From Rhodocollybia butyracea (taxonomy: Eukaryota; Basidiomycota; Agaricomycetes; Agaricales; Omphalotaceae), in NCBI GenBank assembly GCA_015501585.1, contig JADNRY010000115.1, positions 123,854-187,853 on the forward strand: 64,000 nt of DNA. The letters run 5' to 3'. The translations under genes and the position numbers were made by a program. The notes under the pieces are model-generated. The model made no database searches, had not been told where the DNA came from, and worked only from the letters and a program-made list of their open reading frames with translations. This document shows positions 46,659-58,270 of the stretch, piece after piece. The stretch's first letter is position 1; each line of letters begins with the position of its first letter.

Positions 46659-47075
46659 ATAAGGATGTACTCATGTCATAATCAACCTGAGTAGCAGGTG
46701 GCTAGGCGGAAAAAAGTTTAGAACAGTGATTTTAAACCCGAAGGAGGCAACGTCACCCATTGGTATCTGAGATAATCACAAGGGTATACTTATTTTGATA
46801 GCACAAATCTCACCCGGGACCATTATATTTACATGGTTGGGACATGTCCAGGAGGACAAAGCGTCACACCGACGACAATCACAAGGTGATGGAACAATGG
46901 TTTACTCACTGGAATACACGTAAATGTAAGTTTTTTTGCCATCTATGCCCACGTGTACGGTGTGAGGCCCCAGCCCCCCTGCTGTCTGCATACTTATCAC
47001 TAAAAGAATCCGCCCGTGCAAGGAGTGGAAAAAGATGCTGCTTGAGACTCTGGGTTGACTCTGGAATTCCCATTT
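46659..47075. other. Upstream region, nothing else seen
   Basis: The part next to the phosphodiesterase gene (to about 46720) is shared with its pseudogene copy. The rest shows no feature. Confidence 0.35.
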
Positions 47076-47223
47076 TTCCCTGTCCTTTGTCTGATTCCGG
47101 CTAGGTCAATAGAAAGTTCTATTTGGATGGTGTATACTAACAGGTAGCCCACCAAAATTAAGTAGAGTCTCCTCTGAGGCCTGTCCTCGAGCTCCTCAAG
47201 CTCCTCAAGCATCCTTCCACATC

Positions 47224-47325
47224 GACCTGATGGTCTAGGAGTATGATTCGTTGTTACTATGTGGGGGTTGTAACCTGTAAATCTATCTTTCAACGAGGTC
47301 CCGGGTTCAATTCCCGGTCAGGCCC
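47224..47325 (+). tRNA. tRNA-Pro-like sequence with intron-like insert
   Basis: The best-preserved of the four. GACCTGA/TCAGGCC acceptor (one mismatch), D-arm TGGTCTAGGAGTATGATT, perfect anticodon stem CGTTG/CAACG, T-arm GGTCCCGGGTTCAATTCCCGG. The 40 nt loop contains a small palindrome 'gttgtaac'. The apparent anticodon is ACT if the intron follows position 37. Confidence 0.5.
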
Positions 47326-47548
47326 TATTCATGCGCTTTTATAAGTTCTTTTTTCTATATTGCACATAAGAAGATTACAAGTAGATCTTTGAACCTAGTT
47401 GGCACCCGTTCTTGTCTTTTCTCTGACTCCTGGTAGGTCAATAACTGGATGGTATATACTACCAAGGGGATGTAGTAGAACCTTCAATGCAAGTCCACCA
47501 AAATGCAGATATACCTGTCCTCAAGCTCCTCAAGCATATTTGAACAAT

Positions 47549-47637
47549 GGCCTGATGGTCTAGAAGTATGATTCGTTGTTAGTATGTGGGGGTTGTAACC
47601 TGTAATTGTATCTTTCGACGAGGTCCCGGTCAGGCCC
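47549..47637 (+). pseudogene. tRNA-Pro-like pseudogene lacking the T-loop
   Basis: Acceptor GGCCTGA/TCAGGCC, D-arm and anticodon stem as in its neighbour, but 13 nt of the T-arm are deleted ('aggtcccggtcaggccc'), removing box B. It should not be transcribed by Pol III in the normal way. Confidence 0.7.
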
Positions 47638-48012
47638 TAGGAAATAAGTGATGCATTCTTTTTACAATCCTCATCTGCGTTTTCCATATTTCTTTTTGTG
47701 CTGTCTCGTCTACCACTACTTCGATATCAGTCAGATTCCTCCACTACTTTGATGTCTCCGTCACAGTCAACATGCTATTCGTAGTATGTACACATTAGGT
47801 ATATAAATCCAAAACTTCGTCGATACAAAATGTCCGTTGAAACCAACTTGCAAGTAAACGTACTCAATCAGTCCAAAAAAGGCAAAACCCATCCAACATC
47901 CACACTCCGGAAATAATCGGAAACCCAGTCGTATCATATAGGACTCACGCCGCAATTCACACCCCAACCGAGGCAAGGCAGCAGGCAGGCACGCCTCAAT
48001 CCCCAGCCGAAC

Positions 48013-49163
48013 CTAATCAACCATCTCAATTGCCACACACCAAAAACTCCTGCCCCAAGGCTCGGAGCCCGGCGCCGACGACGAGCTCTTCCGTTCACAG
48101 CACATGAATCGCACCGGCTGACCGTCCCAGTACCGAAGAAGGTCAAATGATATCCCACCGGGAAGACGTAGTGTCAGCGAGGGCGCGAACTCGAGAAAGC
48201 CATAGCAAAAGTCGGTTGTTATGATATCCTAGAAAGGAATGTTGAGTTTCGGTTATAACGGGTCAAGTAACTGGAGCGAGAACAACTAACCTCCGGACCA
48301 AAAACAACCCGTTTCCGATGCTCCTGGTCGCTAAAGTAACTTCTCCGCTGCGCGGCGGTCACTAGATTCACCGGTGGATTACTTGCCTTGTGGCTTCCAC
48401 GACTGCCTCGGGAGAGTTTCGGGATGGCCCTGATTTTTGACGAAAGCCCATTCGACGAGTTGGACTTTTTCGAGTGGGAAGAAAGATGCGAGTGTGCCGA
48501 ATTGAATGAACCAGAGGAACCCGAAGACAGTGAAGAAGTCGACGACGACGCCGAAGATAACGGCGAGTCGAAGTCATCGTCGTAGCAAAAAGGAAGCTGA
48601 GAGTTGTCGTCTATTAGTGAATGAGCTGAAGGAAATCTAGGCGGTTTCGAGTTGTGAGAATGGGCGAAATAAGGCATTGTGGCAATAAGAGGCGACAAAG
48701 CCCATGGTTTTGTAGAAGATGTCAAGTCGTGAGAGAGGCTTGGGTCGATGTAACTAGAGAAGAATGAGACCTGTTTTCGCTGTTTGCGTTACAGAATACG
48801 TACTTCATAAACTTGAGAGCGGCGCCAGAACCCCAGGGGAGATGCAGCGGTTTTTCGAACGTGTTTCCGAACAGAATATCATCGGCAGAATGTGGCTGCA
48901 AGAATCGCCCTGCACAGACAGTCAGTTGGTTTCTGCGTACAAACTTATTAGTACTCGCCTTGGACTTGGATACTCCAAGTAACCCCTCTTCTATCGTCTC
49001 TATCAAAATACTCTGTGTCTTCGTTGAACCCTTTGATATTGGCAATGATTTGACCCTCGAAAAGTTCCGAAGAGACTTTACAGGGTGAATTCGTATTGAC
49101 GAGATGAGTTATTGGAACGAGATGATTTGGATCAGGGCCAGCGAGGACACGAAGATGCGGCAT
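48013..49163 (-). CDS. DUF1769 protein
   Basis: Four exons: 49163-48959, 48909-48804, 48753-48291 and 48228-48013, 329 residues. Intron 1 is GC-AG (gcgagt); the others GT-AG. The conserved DUF1769 core is clear: ITWSIQVQGRF-type text across intron 1, ADDILFGNTFEKPL-LPWGSGAALKFM-YIDPSLSHDL, and after a Ser-rich insert YFSDQEHRKRVVFGPEDIIT-TDFCYGFLEFAP and FDLLRYWDGQPVRFMCCER. The insert (about residues 130-210, poly-Ser/Asn with HSH) is likely disordered and lies between the two conserved halves. The family is fungal and uncharacterised, with no known reaction. The ATG lies 899 bp from the divergent seven-helix gene. Cytosolic by default. Confidence 0.9.
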
Positions 49164-50061
49164 TTTTAGGAGCGAAGAGCGATGAATTCAGGCCGCGAGC
49201 TTGGATAATTAGTTGGCGAGAAACTAATAAAAATATAGATGGAATTTCGTGAAGAATTTTAAGTAGGTGTATAAAGACCAACAGCTTCGAGCTTGTTGGA
49301 GGAATGAACAACCGGGATGACGCGAAAAAAAAGATAGGAGCTGGGACGTAGCCGGCTACGCAAGACGGGATGTGGAGAAAAGGCTGCGGATTGGACCGTC
49401 ATAATCGACTGTCATTTCCCAATCGGGAAGCTATTTTCCCATCCCATCGAGTCTCGTGAGGTTTATCGCAGTCTTATCACCTATCAACTACTATTGCTGT
49501 AAAGACTTCGTAAAAGCTTTGTCGGGAACTTGCAATTGAGGATTCAAGAGATGGTTTTTTTCAATCAAAAATTCCCGACGCCATCATATGTACTAACATC
49601 AAGCTACTAACTCGCTGATATCAGTGAAATACTTGAATTTGCAATGCGCCACGAGCGACTAGTCTCTCTGAGCTTCGGAATCGAGAAGAGTAACTTCAAC
49701 CAGCAGCAAGCAGTCCTCAAGCAGCTTGTCGTCGGGGACTTCGGCGCGCACACCCTCTGGCTGTTTTTGATTGCCCGAGACGACTCCACAGAGTATTCAA
49801 GGGTTATTCATCCATCATCAATTGACATCGGTTCAATTTCAACTTGCGCGCGACCCGAAAGAATAGATATCTTGGAGCTTGGTGTTTTACCTTGTAATGG
49901 GAAGCCAGCCCTGCATCCGAGAGCGAATAGTAAAGTAAACAAAAGCGGGGAGACCCCTCCAATTCTTTCCAGGTTCTTTCTGTGCTCTCACTTCCACCTC
50001 TTCCTCTCCGTTTCTTTTTCTTCTTTTCTTTTGTTTTCTTTCCCTGTGTCTATCATTAGCG
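49164..50061. promoter_or_regulatory. Shared upstream region of two divergent genes
   Basis: No gene supported. 49975-50045 is a long CT tract on the + strand ('cacctcttcctctccgtttc', then TTCTTTT runs) ending 16 bp before the ATG at 50062, a common core-promoter feature of highly expressed fungal genes. No good TATA seen on either side. Confidence 0.5.
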
Positions 50062-51931
50062 ATGCCAGACGAAGTGACGCAGACGTATAATATAGCTATT
50101 CGGCCTGCGATCACTGCTTTGACGGTGTGTACTGCGATTCCTCTCATGTAGTCTCGTTCGAGGCTTAACGATGTTTCCTCCCCCAAACTGCAGATCCAAG
50201 TCATCTTCTATGGTACGTATGCACCCGACCAGCCATTTCCGCTTCCCATTAATCGTTACTGACTTCCATATATCCAGGAATCTACCTCTCCCTAAGCGCA
50301 ACCTACGTCTCCCTCCTGCGGCGCCAAAAGAACCATGATAAATTTAAACATATGTTCTATCCTATGACGTCCCTCGCTCTCTTCCTCCTCGCCACGGCCG
50401 GACTCGTCCTGTCCACATTCGATGTCGCCAACCTGATGATGCTGCTCATGTCCAATATAGCCGGATTGGATTCAACGGGTCGCGAAGCTACGTTCGTGAA
50501 GACAAGGTACGCGATTCCGCCTGTGTTCATCCGGGTTGCGTGGTTAACGTTTATCCCTGCGTTCAGGACTGCGATCGAAGTAATTTACGCACTGGCAAAG
50601 TACGCTTCTTGCCCTCCTCCCGAACCATCGTATTCTGATCTCTATTCTATAGCTTAATCGGCGACTCAATCCTCGTACGTGCTAACTACTATCTTCATCA
50701 CAAATTACTCCACGTAACGCCTCCCCAACACACAGATATACCGCTGTTACTTCGTCTGGAACGGCAAATGGCTAGCCATCCTCGTCCCGAGCGTTCTTTC
50801 CTTATTGAACACAGGCATGTCCTCTTCACCCTAACTCCCACCCAACATCCCGAGACTAACCACTGCTATCACTCTATCAACACAGCGATCGTCTTCGCGG
50901 CGACAGCGGACATCCAACTCGGCTCCAGCGAGGAATTCGCTACAGGTGGGTTTTCGCACCAGGTTGCTGTCGGAGACGCGCTCCAATACGCGTTTCTGGG
51001 CATCAATGTGTTCAATAACATCCTATTGACCGGCATGATCGGTGGGTTAATATATATTATACATTTCTTTAGAGCTGTCGTTTCAACTCATACTACGATG
51101 GGCTTTCCTATTTCATTCTGATATAGCCGGAAGACTGTGGTATCTCAACAAAGCCGCTGCGAAGCTCTTTCGCACTGCTAATACCTCGGATAAGCGGCAT
51201 AGCACGATTATATCTATGTTGTCCGTCTTCCTACTCTTCTCAATCACGATTTATTGACCAAAATAAATAAAATAAACAGCTTGGAATCCGGCTCGTTATA
51301 CCCTATCGCTCTCGTCATATGCCTAGGCATCCAAGTCTCCGGGTCCTCAGCCACCATGGATCTCATCCTGCTTCAAATCGTAGTACGTCCAGTTCCCCAG
51401 TTCCCCATAACCCATCTAGTAAAGTATCATCAACTCATCACCACCCCCCAGGGAATCGCCCCAACCCTCATCCTCGTCCGCACCTCCCTCGGCATCAGCA
51501 TCGAACACGCCCCGCGCCGAGAACACGTCGAAACAGAACTCGAAGCCGCAAGCTGGAAAACCACCGGCAACTACACCTCCACGACAGACACCATGCGCAA
51601 ACCCTCTTCCCTCAACAACAACAGCGACTTCGCCACCCCTGTCATCAGCTCGTTCCCCGGCTACACGGGGGGCACGCCCATGGCCGACACGACGAGTTCG
51701 GTGTTTGAGGACCACGAGGATGTCGAGGCGTCTCCTGCTCCGCGTCGCCGCGATTCGTACGCAAGTAGTGCTCATCACTCGCAGAGTGGAGATTCTTCGT
51801 ACTGGAGACCCCCGAATACGCCGCTGCCTGCTCCCCCGACTTTGGATTCGGACCCGTTCGATCCGTATGTGTATCTGGCGTCTGGTCAGAGTCAATCTGA
51901 GAGATTGGAGCCCGTGAGGTCGCAGAGCTGA
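50062..51931 (+). CDS. Seven-helix membrane protein (intact)
   Basis: Nine exons: 50062-50124, 50194-50212 (19 nt), 50278-50599, 50653-50674 (22 nt), 50736-50814, 50886-51041, 51127-51220, 51280-51382 and 51452-51931; 445 residues. All are GT-AG except the fifth intron (50815-50885), which begins GC. Helices: IQVIFYGIYLSLSATYVSLL, YPMTSLALFLLATAGLVLSTF, FIRVAWLTFIPAF, LVPSVLSLLNTAIVFAATA, QYAFLGINVFNNILLTGMI, then AGRLWYLNKAAAKLF and SGSLYPIALVICLGIQVSG. A long cytosolic tail of about 150 residues rich in Ser, Thr, Pro and Arg follows (PPNTPLPAPPTLDSDPFD). Same agaricomycete family as the gene at 14.9 kb, and the intact sister of the 37.5-39.2 kb pseudogene. Ligand unknown. Confidence 0.85.
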
Positions 51932-54246
51932 TTCCGCCAAGTTGAAGTATATATTGTGAAATTATTTCTCCGTTTTTTTTAAGATATGTAAGTATGTCGC
52001 TATTTAAGATTCACTCCTTTCTTCTTCTACTACTAGTATATAAACCAAACTTCATTTCACCGTTAATAGTACACTAAGTATTGTCCTTATTGTCAATGTT
52101 ATTTTTACCGTCCAATGTTTTAGAAGTTCCGGGTGCTCAAACCTGGACCCGCCCCAGAAGCCAAGCATCACTTGCCACGTGATACCAAAGCCTTCTCGAC
52201 GTTATCTAACCCACAAGCTAACCAAAGTTGTCATTCGACTATCACTGTATGGCATTGCGCAAATAGTACACTTTGCATCAAGTTTGTATCCTTCAACACA
52301 GGCCAACCTGGATTCATCTGTGAGTACTGTGAGTACCCGCATACTGCAGTAGAAACATAGCAATAGAAACATAGCAATCCCGCAACAAGAACAGGTTACA
52401 ATTCGATGCCCGCTCCTTGAAACCTACTTATTTGTATCCCTTTCATGAGGAACAACAAATCAGACACACCATTGCGGAACGTGGAACGTGAATGGTTTTG
52501 GTCAAACGTGCTAGCCACAACTGACAAGGCTCTGGTTTACATTCCAGGGCAGCACACTGCATTCTGAATTTCTGATGTTTCTCAGAAACTGATGCAGGCC
52601 TTATGAAATGTGGTCCTTGCGTTTGAAGCTATGAAGCCTGAATCACAACTGAATAAGACAGCTCTGATCAAACCCAGGTTTTGCAGATGCCTAAGCTGTC
52701 TCCAGACTCAGGCTTCGAGTTTCAAGGCCAACCAGCTGGATGAGATTTCAGTAGTTATCGTTTGGAAAAATGATTCCAGTTACTCAGGACTCTGAACTCA
52801 CAATGAGACCATCACTCGGCACTGCGTCAGTCGGATCGCTCTACATCTTACTACTATCGCGGAACATGGAATGAAATTGGGAGCGGGTCAAAAATTATCA
52901 TCTGTGGTTAGCTCATTGCCACAATGTGTTGCTAACCTGTCCCTCAAAGCTTTGAGACTTGGCTTGGCTTAGGACCAAGAGTTGTACTAGTTGGATGAGA
53001 TTGCAGTACTTTGGCAGTACTGCAAGCTTAACTAGCCCTTTGATGACCTAGTTGTTCAAAAACCGGCTCCGATTACTCAAGTAGTATCAGGTGTCTTGGC
53101 AGGTCGAAGTGTGCAAAATTCTGATCAATGATTCTGTCAATCTGATATCACCTGTTGCCAGTGTAGCGGCCCGCAGCCTGAGTCCAGCCGTTGATTGATC
53201 CTCAGGGTTAGGTGCTAAGGTCTACTTAATCCGGCTACTCTGGGTTATAGTCCCTAGTAGACACTATGATAGTAACACAGGATTATAGTGCAGTAGTGCG
53301 AGCGCGAGCCCACTAGTTCCATTGTCCGCGATGTCAATGGTTTGGCTCACGGAAGTCTTACATAGTATAGCCAGTGCTATCATATGCTGCTTACTGCTTT
53401 ACATGTATATGCCAAGTATGCTTATGATGATGCAGTTACTTTGACTGATGTGGTGCTCCGTGCTATCAATATGGATCAAGACTCTGGCATCCCTGGGATT
53501 TTTTAAAACCTCAGGTTGGCTTAAAGGTCAAGTCTGGTGTGTCAGTCTTGTATGTAGATACAGCTGTAGTTTTCAAGCAATTTTGTTGAACTATTCACGT
53601 CTTCAACAGGCCGAAATAACTGGAATTATTGTTCCAACAGCGGGGGGACACAATCTCACCCGGCTACTACACGTTACCCAGTAGTCCTACTAAACCAAGC
53701 CTCAATCAGACAGCTTAGCTGCCTTAGCATCAGATTGCATGAGATCTGTATCGGTTTTTTGAGAAATATTCATCAAACTGCCGCGGGCCAAGCATAAATC
53801 AGGTATGGCAATGAGTTGGCAATGAGCTGACCATGTTTGACCCGGTCCTATTTTTCTTCTATGTTCCGTGGTGGCACCGGTAAGATGAGCCGGGGGTGTG
53901 TTTAGAGGTCCGCTGACTCTATTGTTCCTCATCAAAACTTGGTAGGCCTCAGTAATACACAAAAAAGTTTCAAGGAGGCCTCATCAACCCGCTGCTTTAC
54001 AGTTAGAAGCAGTTTAAACCAGGCGATGAGTGGGTACATGGAAGTAACATAGCTTCACCTTTGTTGTCAATCCGTACTGTGTCAGTATATAATCTCTGGT
54101 ATTTGACCTTGGACCCCAAGTTCCCAACCGTTGAACGGCTTTCGTTTTCAATTGCAGGCTCAATTGACAACACAAGAAAAATTTCTTTGTCGTTCATTAT
54201 TACATCTTTTCTCACACTTCAACGTTTCCAGCTGCTTTGAAACACT
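51932..54246. other. No intact gene; inverted relic repeats
   Basis: 52400-52920 (+) and 54000-53700 (-) are diverged inverted copies, for example 'atgaggaacaa', 'gcggaacatgg/cacggaacat', 'gggtcaaa' and 'agctcattgcc'. The - strand frame at 53962-53702 (TTEHRRKIGPGQTWSAHCQL, DTDLMQSDAKAAK) has coding-like composition and the + copy retains a similar KLGAGQ..SSV stretch, so a former gene or element may be duplicated here. Family not recognised. The rest shows nothing. Confidence 0.35.
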
Positions 54247-55493
54247 ATGCAGTTGATTCTTCCAATCTATTCGTGCCTCCTTGGGTTATTTCTTGCAGTG
54301 AACGCTGGTAATGGCAAATCAAATGTGAGTGTTCACTGCTACTAGTCATTTGAAATCATATCTCAAGTCATCCATTCTAGAAGCCAATTTTAGTGAGTAT
54401 TTTTGCTCTATTTTAAAGTAAATTCTCAAGGTCTAGATCATTATAGTCGGATGCTCACTCAGAGCCGAAACATTCCGGTTCTCACTCAACGCTAAAAGCA
54501 AAACCTTCCGATCCTCAATCAGAGGGAGCGGGTTTCGATATTCACTCAGAGCTGAGGAGCTGGGTTAACCAGCCAATAATGAAAAAGAAGATTGGTACGG
54601 CTTACCAACTCAAAGGTGGATGGGAAGGGTGGGCTCAGGTGGAGATTGCAATATTTCTTCAGGAGAAACTCCGAGACAAAGGCTTCGAAGTCACTCGTGA
54701 GGACCGCGTCTACGAGGACGCCTCAAAGAGGTCTGATATCACCGTACATCAGAAGACAGCTGGCAAGGTGACAATATTGGAGCTCAAATGTGAGAGTCTT
54801 CGCAATAAGGGTAAATTTGACAAGGGCGTTGCCAAAGATGTAGCGAAGATTGGAAATAAAATCGCATCCGCCTACAGTGAAGAAGCGAAGGAATCTACAA
54901 TTTGGTCAGTGGCAATTGGTACAACTGGAGAAAATATCAAAAAGAAGTTGGAGGGTAAACCGGCTGTTATTGAATTTAAAACAGAAGATGAAAGCGAAAT
55001 GAATATGGGCATTTGGACAACAAAGGTGGTTGTGAAGGCCAAGGATGGTGATGTAGATGGTGCTTCTAGAAAGAAAGGGGCCACCAAAAAACCAGATGAC
55101 CACCAAAATCTCCATACCACTGGTTCTTCCGGACAGGAAGGGACCACCAAAAAAACAGATGGCCATTCCCCTCCCACTGGTGCTTCCGGTGGGGAAGGGA
55201 CCACCAAAAAATCAGATGACCACCAAAATTCCTCTCCCTCTCAACAGCAACAAGTTCTGGACACTACTCCTGCTGTTTCAAAGGCAAATAAAGGTTCGAC
55301 TAAAAAACCAGTTGGCCTGACCAAAACGCTCCCTCAGTCTCACCAGCAAGAAGCTCCGACTCGGAGCTCTGCTCGCCTTTCCGCCAAGCAAGCATCGACC
55401 AAGCCCAATCGTAGAGCCTTTGCACTCACAAAGGTTCCTAAAAAGTTCCCTCGCTCTCACCGGAGAGCCAGGCTTACTCTTGGAACGTATTGA
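54247..55493 (+). CDS. Secreted protein with PD-(D/E)XK-like motif
   Basis: Three exons: 54247-54324, 54381-54392 (12 nt micro-exon) and 54447-55493, 378 residues. Exon 1 is a signal peptide, LILPIYSCLLGLFLAVNA. A His/Ser-rich stretch (31-70) leads to a compact domain: GGWEGWAQVEIAIFLQEKL (Glu96), REDRVYEDASKRSD (Asp127), ITV, then ILELKCES (Glu142-x-Lys144). The E...D...E-x-K layout is the active-site signature of PD-(D/E)XK nucleases, so a secreted nuclease-like role is plausible but unproven. The C-terminal third is basic and low in complexity, with three imperfect repeats of 23-25 residues (T-K-K-x-D-x-H) and a Lys/Arg end. The micro-exon and the acceptor at 54446 were chosen because only they give an open, in-frame join. 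Confidence 0.65.
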
Positions 55494-55780
55494 CATGTAA
55501 GTCATAAATTTGAATAGAATATCCCAGAGCGCTTATGAAATTCATTGCAGAGTACATAGGCTGTTATGCTGAAGTCACAAGTGTTGATTAGCAATATGGT
55601 CCTGGTCAGAGGAGATAATTTCCTCTGTTGTATTCATATTCACCCTCAGATCAAGATTTCTCCTGTTCTCTTCCTTTATTCTGCCAATATTTATTTATCT
55701 TTTTATTTAATTTACTAGGTCATATATTGTACTTGACATAGAGTCGATAGAACTGATCACTCTAGTAGCTGTCCCACTGG
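55494..55780. other. 3' flank, nothing seen
   Basis: Downstream of the secreted nuclease-like gene. No feature. Confidence 0.35.
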
Positions 55781-55785
55781 GTTGG

Positions 55786-56627
55786 TGTAAGATCTAGGCG
55801 GAATCCTTCGAGCGCGGGTTACAAACCTGGAAACCAAAGTGCGGATATGCTCTGTACTACCGTTGTTCAGCTGAACTGGGAAAGTTGGTTTGAGATGTGA
55901 AAGGATGTGAGTGTAGAACGGTTCTGAAGTGCCTATGGGATGTAAGACTCGTGTCGGGATTGTCCAAGGTACTAATGTAAGGACGGCAGGTCCGTACAGG
56001 TGATAGAATGAACTCGGCGAGTAAGCCTAAGAGTAGATGAGTTTCCGACTCGAAGGGTAGGACCCACTAAGTGCAAGCGGCTTTGATAGCGATATGAGCG
56101 GAAGCGGAAGGTCAAGCGGTAGCTGACCTAATGCAGCGCAAACAGAGCGGAACCAAATAGATGATAGTAGATTGCAGAGGTTGTGAAAACGATGGAGTGA
56201 AGAAACAGAGTTAAAGAAACAGATAAAGCGAGAAACCGGAACACACAAGAGCACACGAGTCAAGGGTTAAGCAATATTTCCAATCTACTGTACTTGACAT
56301 GGTACGGAACTATTTAAAGGGTACTCGAGGACCGGAGTAGCGATAGGTAATAATCCAATAGTAGAAAAGACAAGAATAGCCAAAAGAAGTACAAGGGATG
56401 AAAGACAATGATGGACATAAGCGGAAGCGGCGGGATGAGCATAAAGCATATGTATGATTGTAAGAATGATGGAGAATGGATCGGCGGGATCATAGAAAGT
56501 GTACGGTGAAGGAAATAGTAAGACAGAAGCAAAGCGGAAGTGTATCAGAACCGGAAATGCGGTGGGAGCGGATTATGTAACTGTAAGCGGGAAACGTCGG
56601 CAGTCGGTATATGCCTAGGGCATGACA
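55786..56627. mobile_element. Solo LTR with GTTGG duplication
   Basis: An 842 bp stretch starting TGTAAGATC and ending GGGCATGACA, flanked by an exact 5 bp direct repeat gttgg (55781-55785 and 56628-56632). TG...CA ends and a 5 bp duplication mark a retrotransposon LTR. No internal coding region, so a solo LTR left by recombination. Reading in reverse starts TGTCATGCCC, as in many Ty3/gypsy LTRs, so the element may be in - orientation. Confidence 0.85.
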
Positions 56628-56632
56628 GTTGG

Positions 56633-57054
56633 CCTTAGCACCACTATAGTACCTGCTTCATGTTCAGTGTTTACCTTTTATGTGTTACTTCAGATAACTA
56701 GTTTGCAGGTGTGAAGCAGTCGTGCAACAGTGCAGAATCCTGTAGGCCGAATGAGAGAGGTCGAGAGGATTGTGGCCATGAGGCCAGTCATAATGGTCAT
56801 TATGGCTGTTTCCCTTGCCAAGGGTCGAGTATCCCATCAAAAGGGAGTGTGTGTCGCTGGCTGAGCATCGGAGGACCCACCGAGAGGGAAGCCACTAAAG
56901 GTACTGCTTTTCCTATGAGACAAATAGAGAGACTGAGACTGAGACCGAGACCGAGACGAGGACAAAGCAGTAGTAAATCAAGTTATATTCTGAGCATGTG
57001 ATCATATGGTAATATAGTAAGATGAGTGCTAAGGACAGTATCTAGGTAAGGTAA
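56633..57054. other. Intergenic, nothing clear
   Basis: No gene. A short purine-rich repeat (gagactgagactgagacc) near 56930-56950. Confidence 0.35.
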
Positions 57055-57473
57055 TATTAGAGGTTGATCAATAAGGCAGACAGTGTACACAACACTGTTA
57101 GTTGGCTCTGGTCACAAAGACACAGAGGAGACAAAGGTCCAGACACAGACACAGACAGAGAAAACACAACTTGATATTTCACAAGTATGTACAAGCTTAA
57201 ATACAAGTCCATCGAGTTAATAATAAGTACAACGTGTGAAGTGTTCACAGACGGAGTGAGAGTAATAAGACGAGAGTGGAATGAAGCACAAGGTAAGTAA
57301 GTAAGAATAGACGAGAGCACAATAATAAAGCAATGGCGAGTGGGCGGGATAAAGATAGTACAACTAGTTCACATACCAGTAGTTACAGCAAGAGAGAACA
57401 TTCCATAGATAGTAACAAGTGAGAAAACTGTTCCATAGTAAGTATAATGAAGATGATAGATGACAAAGTCCAA
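57055..57473 (-). repeat. 3' LTR of the copia element
   Basis: The inner edge is uncertain: a purine-rich stretch (aggtttgaggagcg on the - strand, just above 57473) looks like the polypurine tract that primes plus-strand synthesis. The outer edge (57055, 'tattagaggttgat') is set by the match to 63933. Confidence 0.65.
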
Positions 57474-57505
57474 CGCTCCTCAAACCTTTCAAGTTGCAAG
57501 TCCCA

Positions 57506-58058
57506 TAGACAATGCGAAGTGTTTGGCTTTTGTTGATGTTAAAGCCTTGGTGAAAATGTCTGCCGTCATGTCCTCGGTTGGACAGTAAGTAAGTCAAATG
57601 TTACCTTCTTCAATAGCATACCAAATGAAATGATACCGTATATCAATGTGTTTGGTCCGCGCATGAAACCTGTCATCTTTTGTTAAAGTGATGGCTGATT
57701 GGTTTTCTGAGTGAAGTGTGATAGGTCCAGTGATTGGAGTGAACAACTCAGAGATGAGGTTCCAAAGCCAGATTGCTTCCTTGGCTGCATGCGTGAGAGC
57801 AACGTACTCTGCTTCTGTAGTGGATAGAGAGATGGTGTCCTGTCGCTTCAATGACCATGATACTGCCCCTCCATTAAGCATGAAGACGTATCCTGATATG
57901 GCGTGTCTGTCTTCTTGGGACATTCCATTGGCATCCATAAATCCCTCAACAGGATGTTTCTGCACTCCTCCTGAAGTTAGCCAATAATCCCGGGTATATT
58001 TCAGATAAGTGTATACACCCCCAAGTCCGTTCCAATGAGCAATGCCTGGATTCTGCAA
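57506..58058 (-). pseudogene. Copia RNase H domain
   Basis: GFMDANGMSQEDRHAISGYVF, GAVSWSLKRQDTISLSTTEA, EYVALTHAAKEAIWL and RTKHIDIRYHF are the usual copia RNase H marks; the C-terminal PTEDMTADIFTKAL follows a TGA at 57594. Acidic residues Asp (DAN), Glu (TEAEY) are present. Frame broken at both ends. Confidence 0.85.
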
Positions 58059-58270
58059 GAATCAGGCAAGAATGGCAACCATATAGGTGATGTCGGGTCG
58101 TGTGGCAATGGAAAGATACTGGAGAGCACCAAGTGCTTCTCGGTAAGGCTTATCCCGCATAGCGGCAATATCCTCCACAGTCTTTGGTGAGATGGATATG
58201 GGGGTCGAAAGGAATGGAGAGTGGCTTTATGCCAGAGAATCTGTAGCGGCTAAGAATAGCATCAATGTAT

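Larger units (their letters stand above)
47076..47945 (+). repeat. Duplicated tRNA-like segment, copy B
   Basis: Partner of 40835-41630, in the same orientation, about 6.2 kb apart. It ends about 70 bp from the stop codon of the DUF1769 gene. Confidence 0.8.

Noticed and set aside
51416..51940. 174-residue - strand open frame, Arg/Gly-rich
   Set aside because: Reverse shadow of the Pro/Ser-rich tail exon of the seven-helix gene; GC-rich codons make it open by chance.
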